Assembly: GCA_944358455.1 (NCBI GenBank)
Contig: CALVRE010000036.1
Location: forward strand, 1-47,676
DNA length: 47,676 nt
Direction of reading: 5' to 3'
From: an uncultured Bacilli bacterium
GTDB lineage: Bacteria > Bacillota_I > Bacilli_A > RF39 > UBA660
The translations under genes were made by a program, and so were the position numbers. A model generated the notes under the pieces. It was given only the letters and a program-made list of their open reading frames with translations. It did no database searches and was not told the DNA's origin. Below are positions 8,047-15,116 of this stretch, one piece after another (the first letter of the stretch is position 1; each line of letters opens with the position of its first letter).

Positions 8047-9225
8047 TTAAAGAAGATCAGAATAAGTTTCTCGCTCTAAGTTTTTAATCGTTTCAATATG
8101 TTCGATACAGTCTTCGATTAAACTTTGATAATCAAAATTCTTTTCAAATGTAAGACAACTTTCCAAATCGGGATTGATGACGGGATGTTTTGGTAAAAAG
8201 ATCGTACAGCAATCTTCATACGGTAAAATGCTTGTTTCATAAGTTCCTATTTTTTTAGCAATTGCGATAATTTCTAATTTATCCATACAAGCAACAGGTC
8301 TAATTACTGGTAAATTGGTTACACTATTAATAACTTGCATACTTGATAATGTTTGACTAGCAACTTGACCAATACTTTCCCCATTAATCATGACTTTTAA
8401 ATGATGACGTTTACACACTTCTTCTGCGATTCGATACATCATTCTTCGCATAATCGTAATCACATAGTGATCAGGAACGTTTTTATAAATAGCTTCTTGC
8501 AATTTCGTGAATGGTACGATATGCACTTTGATATTACCAGAGTATTCATCGATAATACGAGCAAGTTCTAATACTTTATTTTTCGCTTCAACACTCGTAT
8601 GAGGAGGAGATTCAAAATAAAGGCACTCTAAATCAACACCTCGTTTGAGTGCTAAATAACCAGCAACAGGACTATCGATACCACCACTTAACATTAATAA
8701 CCCTTTCCCTTGAATTCCTACCGGATAACCACCCAATCCACGAATTTCATTTTCATATAAATAGGTATAATCTTTATGTATCTCCACATGAAACACAAGA
8801 TCTGGCTGATGTACATCTACTTTCACATTGAAATTTTTCAAAATATGTCCACCCAATTTTCGACTTAATTCCATACTAGAAATCGGAAATTGTTTGTAAG
8901 AACGCTTTGTTTCTACTTTAAACGTTTTAAAAGAACGATCTTTTAAAATATCAAGCGTCTTTTCTTGAATATCATCTATATTAGTATTTACTTTATAACA
9001 TATGACTATACCAAAAATACCAAAGACTTTTTGTAAAGCTTCAATACATTGATTTAAGTACTGATTATCGACTTCAATATACATGCGATCATATAAATCA
9101 CGTATTTGAATCGGATATTTTTTCAAAACCTTTTCGATACGATTTTTAAGACTACGAATAAAAGTCTTACGATTTCCTTTTTTAGTCGTCAATTCTCCAT
9201 ATTTAATCAATATTAACTTTTCCAT
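8047..9225 (-). CDS. thiI: tRNA 4-thiouridine synthetase ThiI
   Basis: 392 aa. N-terminal ferredoxin-like/THUMP region (about 1-165), then a PP-loop ATP pyrophosphatase domain with LMLSGGIDSPVAGY (SGGIDS at 180-185) and MINGESIGQVASQTLSSM. Near the end it has EDCCTIFLPKHP. There is no C-terminal rhodanese domain, as is usual in Firmicutes. It adenylates U8 of tRNA for sulfur transfer and may also serve thiazole synthesis. The start is placed at MEKLILIKYGE (ATG 9225) because that is the family N-terminus. The upstream extension to 9306 overlaps the neighbouring gene and its terminator. Confidence 0.93.
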   Translation of the reverse strand: MEKLILIKYGELTTKKGNRKTFIRSLKNRIEKVLKKYPIQIRDLYDRMYIEVDNQYLNQCIEALQKVFGIFGIVICYKVNTNIDDIQEKTLDILKDRSFKTFKVETKRSYKQFPISSMELSRKLGGHILKNFNVKVDVHQPDLVFHVEIHKDYTYLYENEIRGLGGYPVGIQGKGLLMLSGGIDSPVAGYLALKRGVDLECLYFESPPHTSVEAKNKVLELARIIDEYSGNIKVHIVPFTKLQEAIYKNVPDHYVITIMRRMMYRIAEEVCKRHHLKVMINGESIGQVASQTLSSMQVINSVTNLPVIRPVACMDKLEIIAIAKKIGTYETSILPYEDCCTIFLPKHPVINPDLESCLTFEKNFDYQSLIEDCIEHIETIKNLERETYSDLL

Positions 9226-9265
9226 ATTATCATTCCCAACTTTCGATATTATAGCATGTTTTTCA

Positions 9266-9294
9266 AAAAGAAAAAAGCAATTTTGACATTGCCT
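9266..9294 (-). terminator. Terminator of the 80-aa HTH gene
   Basis: Minus strand AGGCAAT / ATTGCTT (one G-U), loop of six, then TTTTCTTTTT. Located between the HTH stop and the thiI start. Confidence 0.65.
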
Positions 9295-9295
9295 C

Positions 9296-9538
9296 TCAGT
9301 TTTCATTTACATATTCAATGATATCCGTAATTCCACAGTGAAAGTAATTACAAAGACGTGCCAACACTTCGATATCGATTCGAACAACATCTCCTTTCAT
9401 GAGTCTTTGTAACACCTTAAAATCAGTATCGGTTTCCCGCATTAAACGATTTTTGCTAATATGTTTTTCAAAAAGCAAATTCTCAAGCTTAAATAAATAG
9501 TAGCCATGTCCGACTTTTACTTTACGAATCCCATCCAC
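9296..9538 (-). CDS. Cro/C1-type HTH regulator, copy 1
   Basis: 80 aa. Compact XRE-family helix-turn-helix of the short HTH_26 kind: KHISKNRLMRETDTDFKVLQRLMKGDVVRIDIEVLARLCNYFHCGITDIIEY. It is a likely DNA-binding repressor without a sensory domain and is strongly similar to the next gene (shared FKVLQRLMKG-VVRIDIEVLARLC). Upstream lies a palindromic element like that of copy 2, suggesting autoregulation. The ATG has AAAGGAAGTGGCC upstream. Confidence 0.88.
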   Translation of the reverse strand: MDGIRKVKVGHGYYLFKLENLLFEKHISKNRLMRETDTDFKVLQRLMKGDVVRIDIEVLARLCNYFHCGITDIIEYVNEN

Positions 9539-9584
9539 ATGGCCACTTCCTTTCTATGGCCATTGTAACATTGCTATACGTCCG

Positions 9585-9613
9585 TCAGCTATTGGCTATA
9601 TACCCACTATACA
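9585..9613. promoter_or_regulatory. Operator-like palindrome upstream of HTH copy 1
   Basis: ATTGGCTATATACCCACT (9591-9608) matches 14 of 18 bases of the palindrome upstream of copy 2. A plus-strand TATACA (9608-9613) sits at the same relative position as the -10 there, while the -35 position (TCAGCT) has degenerated. It looks like a relict of the same divergent promoter/operator. Confidence 0.5.
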
Positions 9614-9655
9614 CTCATAAAAAAAGAATTATTTCCTATTAGGGAAATATTCTAT
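9614..9655 (-). terminator. Terminator of HTH copy 2
   Basis: Minus strand GAATATTTCC / GGAAATAATTC (one bulge) followed by TTTTTTT. The hairpin includes the last codons of the gene. Confidence 0.65.
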
Positions 9656-9874
9656 TAATTCTGTCATTCCACAATCAAAGTAATCACATAGACGAGCAAG
9701 TACCTCTATATCGATACGAACAACATTTCCTTTCATCAAGCGTTGTAAGACTTTAAAGTCCGTATTGGTATCACGCATTAATTGATTTTTACTAACTTTT
9801 CTTTGTTCGAGTAACTCTTCTAATTTAAATAGGTAGTAGCCATGTTCTGTTGCAACTTTATAGATTTTTTTCAT
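9629..9874 (-). CDS. Cro/C1-type HTH regulator, copy 2
   Basis: 81 aa, paralogue of the preceding regulator (GHGYYLFKLENLL versus EHGYYLFKLEELL; FKVLQRLMKGNVVRIDIEVLARLCDYF). Small XRE/HTH_26 DNA-binding protein. The start is at ATG 9874 (MKKIYKV), which has AAAGGTTGGTGGCT upstream. The longer reading to 9955 would cross the promoter/operator. It is divergent from the 64-aa gene at 9967 and shares a control region with it. Confidence 0.88.
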   Translation of the reverse strand: MKKIYKVATEHGYYLFKLEELLEQRKVSKNQLMRDTNTDFKVLQRLMKGNVVRIDIEVLARLCDYFDCGMTELIEYFPNRK

Positions 9875-9919
9875 AGCCACCAACCTTTCTAGGCACATTG
9901 TAGCACTAATAGTTAACGA

Positions 9920-9948
9920 TTGACTATTGGCTATATAACCAATATAAT
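9920..9948 (+). promoter_or_regulatory. sigma-A promoter with palindromic operator in its spacer
   Basis: Plus strand TTGACT (9920-9925), exactly 17 bp, TATAAT (9943-9948), driving the small gene at 9967. The spacer is almost wholly the near-perfect palindrome ATTGGCTATATAACCAAT (9926-9943). A protein bound there would block the promoter. The adjacent divergent HTH regulator is the obvious candidate. Confidence 0.75.
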
Positions 9949-9966
9949 GAAACATAGAGGTGAAAT

Positions 9967-10161
9967 ATGAAATCTATTATTAATTTGTATTGTGAAATGA
10001 TTATTTATACAATCGAAGAAAAGAAAAAAGAACTAATGAAAGAAATTGTCTTGCATCCTTATTTAGAAGAGTGCGGAAAATATTATTTGGAACAATACGA
10101 TCGTCTACTCTTTGAAAAATATTGTGAATTAGAACAATTATTAAAGGAAAATGACTATTAA
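9967..10161 (+). CDS. Small helical protein, 64 aa, divergent from HTH regulator
   Basis: An acidic, fully helical small protein (MKSIINLYCEMIIYTIEEKKKELMKEI..., ending ELEQLLKENDY) with RBS AGAGGTGAAAT. No firm family. The size, the HP...YLEQYDRLLFEKY pattern and the sporulating background faintly recall Spo0E-like phosphatases, but the SQxLD motif is not present, so this stays a weak guess. It has its own strong promoter, overlapped by an operator-like palindrome, and its own terminator. Confidence 0.7.
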   Translation: MKSIINLYCEMIIYTIEEKKKELMKEIVLHPYLEECGKYYLEQYDRLLFEKYCELEQLLKENDY

Positions 10162-10175
10162 ATTTTCCTTTTTTT
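10144..10175 (+). terminator. Terminator of the 64-aa gene
   Basis: Stem AAGGAAAAT / ATTTTCCTT followed by TTTTT. It overlaps the end of the gene. Confidence 0.8.
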
Positions 10176-10216
10176 GATAAAACTATGTTATAATAATGAT
10201 ACTTGGAGGTAAGATT

Positions 10217-10951
10217 ATGGATATAACATTTACATTACAAGATTTTGAAGGTCCACTCGATCTATTACTCCATCTTATTAAACAATCAAATATTGATATT
10301 TTCGATATTAAAATCGAAGATATTACAAAACAATATCTTGAATATATTACGAAAATGGAAGAACTCAATCTCAATATTGCCAGTGAATATCTAATTATGG
10401 CAGCAGAACTAATAGAAATGAAATCTTCCGTTCTTCTACCTCGACCAGTCAAAAATGATAGCGATGATTATGAAGAAGATCCAAGAGAACAATTAATTAA
10501 TCGTCTTTTAGAATATAAACAATACAAAGAAGTTTCTAAAAAGTTAAAAGATATGGAAGAAGAGCGAAAAGAAATTTATACAAAAGTACCAATGAATCAA
10601 AAAAATGTAATAGAAGAAGTAAACGTTAATCTTGGAAATCTCACACTTGATGATTTAATGGCTGCTTTTCAAAAATTCTTACTACGAAAAGAAGCAGAAA
10701 AACCACTGCATACCAAAGTTACGACCAAAGAATATTCTGTCAATTTACGTTCTGAAGAAATCCGTTCCATTTTGCGAAAGAAAAAAAAGGTAGAATTCAC
10801 CGAATTATTTGAGAGTTACCATAAAGATTACATCGTGGTAACGTTTCTTTCCATTCTCGATCTCGCGAAAAAACAAGAACTTAGTATAGAACAAAATCAC
10901 AATTTTGAATCGATTTATTTAACCCATAAAGGAAGTGATCAGAATGAATAA
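10217..10951 (+). CDS. scpA: Segregation and condensation protein A
   Basis: 244 aa kleisin of the SMC-ScpAB condensin. The N-terminal FEGPLDLLLHLIKQSNIDIFDIKI motif is diagnostic, followed by the helical linker and a C-terminal winged-helix-like segment (KKKKVEFTELFESYHKDYIVVTFLSILDLAKK). It bridges SMC heads and acts on nucleoid organisation and origin segregation. The start is at MDITFTLQ (ATG 10217, TTGGAGGTAAGATT upstream), seven codons inside the longest ORF. It overlaps scpB by 8 nt, so translation is coupled. A TATAAT lies at 10189-10194. Confidence 0.95.
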   Translation: MDITFTLQDFEGPLDLLLHLIKQSNIDIFDIKIEDITKQYLEYITKMEELNLNIASEYLIMAAELIEMKSSVLLPRPVKNDSDDYEEDPREQLINRLLEYKQYKEVSKKLKDMEEERKEIYTKVPMNQKNVIEEVNVNLGNLTLDDLMAAFQKFLLRKEAEKPLHTKVTTKEYSVNLRSEEIRSILRKKKKVEFTELFESYHKDYIVVTFLSILDLAKKQELSIEQNHNFESIYLTHKGSDQNE

Positions 10952-11510
10952 AAAAGCTGTATTAGAAGGCCTTCTATTCGTCGTTGGCGATGAAGGTTTG
11001 TCATTAGAACAAGCAAGTAATGTCTTAGGGATTAATGGTGATGAACTTGCGCAATTACTGGTTCAACTTCAAAATGATTATGACTCTCCGAATCGTGGGA
11101 TACAAATTGAAATATTAGGAAATTATCTAAAATTAACAACCAAAAAGGAACATAAGAATTATTATCAAAAATTATTCGATTCAGAAGAAAATGACTTTTT
11201 GAGTCAAGCTGCTTTAGAAACACTAGCAATTGTTGCCTACAATGAGCCTGTTACACGTATTCAAGTCGATGAAATTAGAGGTGTTAGTAGTAGTCATATC
11301 ATAAGAAAATTACTAGCCAAAAATTTAATTCAAGAGATTGGAAGATCGGATTTACCAGGTAGACCAATTCTTTATGGAATTACAAGTGAATTCTTGGATT
11401 ATTTTGGATTGGCAACCAAAGAAGAGTTACCAAAGTTAGAGGAAATGGATGTTCAAGGGACAGATGAAGAAGATCTATTCTCATCAAAATATCAAGAAAT
11501 GGATGAATAA
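10944..11510 (+). CDS. scpB: Segregation and condensation protein B
   Basis: 188 aa with tandem winged helices: KKAVLEGLLFVVGDEGLSLEQ, and ALETLAIVAYNEPVTRIQVDEIRGVSSSHIIRKLLAKNLIQEIGRSDLPGRP. It dimerises and binds the ScpA linker. The GTG at 10935 sits next to the AAAGGAAG Shine-Dalgarno, too close to use it, so the ATG at 10944 is chosen. Second gene of the scpAB operon, closed by a terminator. Confidence 0.95.
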   Translation: MNKKAVLEGLLFVVGDEGLSLEQASNVLGINGDELAQLLVQLQNDYDSPNRGIQIEILGNYLKLTTKKEHKNYYQKLFDSEENDFLSQAALETLAIVAYNEPVTRIQVDEIRGVSSSHIIRKLLAKNLIQEIGRSDLPGRPILYGITSEFLDYFGLATKEELPKLEEMDVQGTDEEDLFSSKYQEMDE

Positions 11511-11546
11511 ATAAAGCATTTTTATTTGAAACATCATCATTTCACA

Positions 11547-11575
11547 AAAAACTTGAACGAATGGTTCAAGTTTTT
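11547..11575 (+). terminator. scpAB terminator
   Basis: A perfect 12-bp stem AAAAACTTGAAC / GTTCAAGTTTTT with loop GAATG. The T-run forms part of the stem. Confidence 0.85.
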
Positions 11576-11716
11576 ATCTCTTCATAGCAATCAAGATAAA
11601 TTTAGAAATGATATTCTTTTTAATAATTATCATTTGATAATCACTTACTCCATACCATTATTATCGTTCTTTTTGATTTAAAATTAGGCAAAATAACAAT
11701 AATTTATAGAATAATC

Positions 11717-11746
11717 TTGGCAAAGAAAGCAAAAATATGATATAAT
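11717..11746 (+). promoter_or_regulatory. Promoter of tRNA-Leu
   Basis: TTGGCA (11717-11722), 18-bp spacer, TATAAT (11741-11746), 15 bp before the tRNA 5' end. Confidence 0.7.
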
Positions 11747-11761
11747 CAATTTGTTCTAGTT

Positions 11762-11847
11762 GCTGGCCTGGCGGAATGGTAGACGCGATGGACTCAAAAT
11801 CCATTGATAGCAATATCATGAGGGTTCAAGTCCCTCGGCCAGCACCA
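11762..11847 (+). tRNA. tRNA-Leu (CAA)
   Basis: 86 nt with encoded CCA. The acceptor GCTGGCC pairs with GGCCAGC. The anticodon arm ATGGA-CTCAAAA-TCCAT gives anticodon CAA (codon TTG). The long variable arm (TGATAGCAATATCA) is as expected for a class II tRNA, and the T-arm GAGGG-TTCAAGT-CCCTC is intact. Confidence 0.96.
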
Positions 11848-11856
11848 TATAAAATC

Positions 11857-11884
11857 AAAACCTCAATTATTTGAGGTTTTCTTT
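11857..11884 (+). terminator. tRNA-Leu terminator
   Basis: Stem AAAACCTCAA / TTGAGGTTTT, loop TTAT, followed by CTTT. Ends just before the RNHCP gene. Confidence 0.7.
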
Positions 11885-11900
11885 GAATAATGAGGTGAAT

Positions 11901-12206
11901 ATGAAACGTTTTACGATGCGTGATGAAGAATTTATTTGTGAACATTGTGGAAAAAAAGTGGCAAAATTAAATTATACGGCACGTGACCATTGCCCTTATT
12001 GTTTATTTTCTAAACATGTCGACATCAATCCTGGCGATCGTGAAAACGAATGCCAAGGTCTATTACAACCAATTGGAATTGAAAAATTTAAACAATCTTA
12101 TAAAATTATTTATCGTTGTCAAAAATGTGGTGAACTTCATAAAAATATTATGGCCACTGATGACGACATGAATCTCATTATTGAATTATCAAAAAACCTC
12201 TCATAA
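11901..12206 (+). CDS. RNHCP domain protein
   Basis: 101 aa zinc-ribbon-like protein. CEHCGKKV, then ARDHCPYCLFSKHVDINPGDRENECQG (the RNHCP signature, here with D for N), then CQKCG. Six cysteines form probable metal-binding knuckles. The family is small and widespread in Firmicutes and has no established function. The start is at MKRFTMRDEEF (ATG 11901, TGAGGTGAAT), after the tRNA terminator; the ORF reading to 11871 lies inside the hairpin. Confidence 0.85.
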   Translation: MKRFTMRDEEFICEHCGKKVAKLNYTARDHCPYCLFSKHVDINPGDRENECQGLLQPIGIEKFKQSYKIIYRCQKCGELHKNIMATDDDMNLIIELSKNLS

Positions 12207-12218
12207 GAGAGGTTTTTT
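12191..12218 (+). terminator. Bidirectional terminator between RNHCP and repeat-protein genes
   Basis: A perfect 12-bp stem AAAAAACCTCTC / GAGAGGTTTTTT with a four-base loop. It has T-runs on both strands and sits between convergent genes. Confidence 0.9.
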
Positions 12219-13276
12219 TATGCAGCTTTTAATACTTGCATCAATTGAGGCAACAATAAAATTAAGATTCCCAATACAACAAAGATAGTAACGACAAAGA
12301 TAATAGCTTTCTTATTTGTTTGAGATTCATCTTTATGTGTCTCCGCTTTGATTTCTTCTTTTAAGTTATTACTTGACAAAGTATCTTCTACTTTTAATAT
12401 TTGATCATTAATATTAGTTGGCGTAGATGCTTCCACTTCTTTTAAAACTTCTTTTTCTTCTGGAGTTGTAGCAACCGGTGCCGGTTCCATCGGTGGTATT
12501 GTTGTCGTATAAGTTGGTACTTGACTCTGTCCATCATCGACATCAAATGCCGAATAATTCAAATCACCAGTATTCATGTTTGAAGGATTTTCATTCATCA
12601 TCTTAGTATAATCTTCTGACACGCCTGTATCAAATCCAGTAAAGGTTGGTACCGCATCAACCTGAGGTTGCGTATTTGGTACTTCAAAACCGCTAAAAGA
12701 AGGCACTTCTACTGTTGACATTGCTGGTTCGATCTCTGGTGTTAGGTCAACATTTGATGTCATCGTTGGCTCTACTGGAGCAGCTTCTACTGTTGGCATC
12801 ACTGGCTCAATCTCCGGTGTTGGATCAACATTTGATATCATCGTTGGCTCTACTGGAGCAGCTTCTACTGTTGGCATCACTGGCTCGATCTCTGGTGTTA
12901 GTTCAACATTTGATGTCATCGTTGGCTCTACTGGAGCAGCTTCTACTGTTGGCATCACTGGCTCGATCTCTGGTGTTGGATCAAAACTTGATGTCATCGT
13001 TGGTTCTACTGGAGCAGCTTCTACTGTTGGCATCACTGGTTCAATCTCCGTTGTTGGATCAACATTTGATATCATCGTTGGTTCTGCTGAATTATTTGAA
13101 ACTTGATTTACATTGTCAATTAACTGTTCTTCTTTACTATTTGTTGACATATTTTCAACAGGTAAAGTTTCTGCTTGTACCACTTGTGTTTCTTGTGAAT
13201 TAGAAATTTCTTCTTCATCATCAAAGAAATCTAACACTTCAATTTCATCATCTAAGATATTGTTTTTATTATCCAT
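12218..13276 (-). CDS. Tail-anchored acidic repeat protein
   Basis: 352 aa. Acidic N-terminus (DDEIEVLDFFDDEEE), then five 26-residue repeats (residues 65-194, core EPTM-SNVDPTPEIEPVMPTVEAAPV), a Ser/Thr/Pro/Asn-rich linker, a KK-flanked hydrophobic helix (about 322-345, KKAIIFVVTIFVVLGILILL) and a short tail. No signal peptide, so the likely topology is a cytosolic stalk anchored in the membrane by its C-terminus. No family recognised. The repeats are low-complexity and near-identical at DNA level, implying recent copy-number change. RBS AGGTATCATT before ATG. Confidence 0.75.
   Translation of the reverse strand: MDNKNNILDDEIEVLDFFDDEEEISNSQETQVVQAETLPVENMSTNSKEEQLIDNVNQVSNNSAEPTMISNVDPTTEIEPVMPTVEAAPVEPTMTSSFDPTPEIEPVMPTVEAAPVEPTMTSNVELTPEIEPVMPTVEAAPVEPTMISNVDPTPEIEPVMPTVEAAPVEPTMTSNVDLTPEIEPAMSTVEVPSFSGFEVPNTQPQVDAVPTFTGFDTGVSEDYTKMMNENPSNMNTGDLNYSAFDVDDGQSQVPTYTTTIPPMEPAPVATTPEEKEVLKEVEASTPTNINDQILKVEDTLSSNNLKEEIKAETHKDESQTNKKAIIFVVTIFVVLGILILLLPQLMQVLKAA
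12695..13084 (-). repeat. Five tandem 78-bp coding repeats
   Basis: Five in-frame 78-bp units (26 codons). The inner units differ by only a few bases; the last one diverges at its end (VEVPSF). No spacers, so it is not a CRISPR array. Confidence 0.85.
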
Positions 13277-13328
13277 AATGATACCTCACTTTATTATTCT
13301 TATTAACATTATAACAGAGAAAAATGTA

Positions 13329-13357
13329 AAATAAAAGAGAAATTTGACAATTTCTCT
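13329..13357 (-). terminator. Terminator of the ABC exporter operon
   Basis: Stem AGAGAAATT / AATTTCTCT with a four-base loop, then TTTATTTT on the minus strand. It overlaps the stop codon of the second exporter gene. Confidence 0.8.
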
Positions 13358-15116
13358 ATTGTTCGAATTGGCTCATGTACAGTTGATAGTAAAATCCTTT
13401 CTGCTTAATTAATTCCTCATGAGTTCCAGATTCGATAATTTCTCCTTGGTTCATAACTAAAATACAATCAGATTCACGGATAGTAGATAGTCGATGGGCA
13501 ATTACAAAACTTGTTCTTCCTTTCATCAACTCTTTCATACCATCTTGAATTGCTACTTCTGTTCTGGTATCGACATTACTCGTGGCTTCATCGAGAATAA
13601 GAATTTCCGGATCTGCTAAGATCGCACGAGCGATCGAAATTAACTGACGTTGCCCTTGTGAAAAATTACTTCCTTCTTCCTCTACTAATGAATCATACCC
13701 GTTTGGCAAGCGATGGATAAAAGAATGCGCCTGAGCTTTTTTACTGGCGGCAATAATTTCTTCGTCAGTAGCAGTACGATTACCATATTTAATATTTTCT
13801 TTTACAGTTCCTTTAAATAAATAAGTATCCTGAAGTACAATACCAATCTTTTTTCTTAGATCACTCTTTTTAACAGTCGTAATATCGACATCATCAATTA
13901 AAATTTTTCCTTTATCAATCTCATAAAAACGAGATAGTAAATTGATAAACGTCGTCTTCCCTGCTCCGGTTGGTCCTACAATCGCCATGTTTTCACCAGC
14001 TTTTACGGAAAGATTGATATCTTTTAAAATTGGCTTCCCTTTCACATAACTAAATGTTACATGATCGAATGTGACATTCCCTTTGATATCATGGAATTCA
14101 CGAGCTTGTGGATCATCGATGATTTCAACTGGTGTATCAATAATTTCAAAAATACGTTCCGCACCAGCTAAGGCTCCTTGAATAGAAGCATAAAGAGAAG
14201 CTAATTGATTAATAGGTCTACGAAACATACTAGAATAAGTTAAAAATGCTAAAATTCCACCGATTGTAGTTCCACCATTTAAAACGAGATATGCTCCTAC
14301 GCCAATCAATAATACTTGTCCTAAATTGGTGATCGCTAAATTAATTGGCATAACCAGATTGGCATATACTTCTGCCTTAATGGAAGTATCACGCAATTGT
14401 TGATTTTTCATTTCAAATTTTTGGGTCGCATCTTCTTCCTTACCATAACTTTTAATGACTTTCATACCACTCATCATCTCTTCAGCGTAGCTGCTGACAT
14501 CTCCCACCGTTTTTTGTTGTCGTTCATAAAACTCACCTGATTTTTTACCAATATAAGCGACTAAGATGAAAAAGAATGGAACGGTTATAATTGTCGTAAT
14601 CGCTAAAATAGGATTCATGATGAACATGATGAGAGTAACGCCAATTAAAGTAATAACACTACTGATAATTTGCGTAACAGCATCACTTAAGGCATCACTG
14701 ATAATGCTGATATCATTGGTGAATCGGCTCATTAAATCGCCTTTTTTATTTTGATCAAAAAAACTTAGGGAAAGAGATTGTAAATGTTCAAACAAATCCT
14801 TACGTAAGTGATAGAGTGATCCCTCACTAACCGTTACCATAACAACATTCATAACCCAAGTAAATACAGAATGCAAAACATAGATCATTCCCAATATCAA
14901 TAGGACCCAAAGTAAGCCATTTAAATTTCCTTTTCCAATAAAATCATCGATTGCAAATGACATGATAAGGGGTGCTAATACACTGGCAATTGTAGAAGCA
15001 ATTACCATAAGAGTGATCAGCCATAATCGCCATTTATACTTTTTTAAATATCCCCACAGACGAACGATAGTCGCTTTAGGATTCATGGCAGTAGATGAAA
15101 TTGTTTTATCATCCAT
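13356..15116 (-). CDS. ABC exporter half-transporter, catalytic-site subunit
   Basis: 586 aa: six-helix exporter membrane domain (about 30-320), then an NBD with Walker A GPTGAGKTT, signature FSQGQRQ, Walker B ILILDEATS (catalytic Glu present) and H-loop VIAHRLST. The signature is a variant of LSGGQ. With the upstream gene it forms a heterodimeric multidrug-type exporter of the LmrCD/BmrCD class. Its start follows the partner's stop directly (TAAATG), so they are translationally coupled. Substrate unknown; drugs, lipids or peptides are possible. Confidence 0.9.
   Translation of the reverse strand: MDDKTISSTAMNPKATIVRLWGYLKKYKWRLWLITLMVIASTIASVLAPLIMSFAIDDFIGKGNLNGLLWVLLILGMIYVLHSVFTWVMNVVMVTVSEGSLYHLRKDLFEHLQSLSLSFFDQNKKGDLMSRFTNDISIISDALSDAVTQIISSVITLIGVTLIMFIMNPILAITTIITVPFFFILVAYIGKKSGEFYERQQKTVGDVSSYAEEMMSGMKVIKSYGKEEDATQKFEMKNQQLRDTSIKAEVYANLVMPINLAITNLGQVLLIGVGAYLVLNGGTTIGGILAFLTYSSMFRRPINQLASLYASIQGALAGAERIFEIIDTPVEIIDDPQAREFHDIKGNVTFDHVTFSYVKGKPILKDINLSVKAGENMAIVGPTGAGKTTFINLLSRFYEIDKGKILIDDVDITTVKKSDLRKKIGIVLQDTYLFKGTVKENIKYGNRTATDEEIIAASKKAQAHSFIHRLPNGYDSLVEEEGSNFSQGQRQLISIARAILADPEILILDEATSNVDTRTEVAIQDGMKELMKGRTSFVIAHRLSTIRESDCILVMNQGEIIESGTHEELIKQKGFYYQLYMSQFEQ

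Noticed and set aside
9967-10161. Firm Spo0E-family assignment for the 64-aa protein
   Set aside because: Size and helicity fit, but the SQxLD motif is absent.
10183-10452. Minus-strand 89-aa frame inside scpA
   Set aside because: Antisense shadow of scpA, Ser/Ile-rich, without a ribosome binding site.
12695-13084. CRISPR-like repetition
   Set aside because: Units are contiguous 78-bp in-frame coding repeats with no unique spacers and no cas genes.
12715-13203. A 162-aa Leu-rich plus-strand frame with internal repeats
   Set aside because: It is the antisense shadow of the 78-bp coding repeats of the tail-anchored protein. There is no ribosome binding site, and the sense frame has a coherent start, TM helix and terminator.
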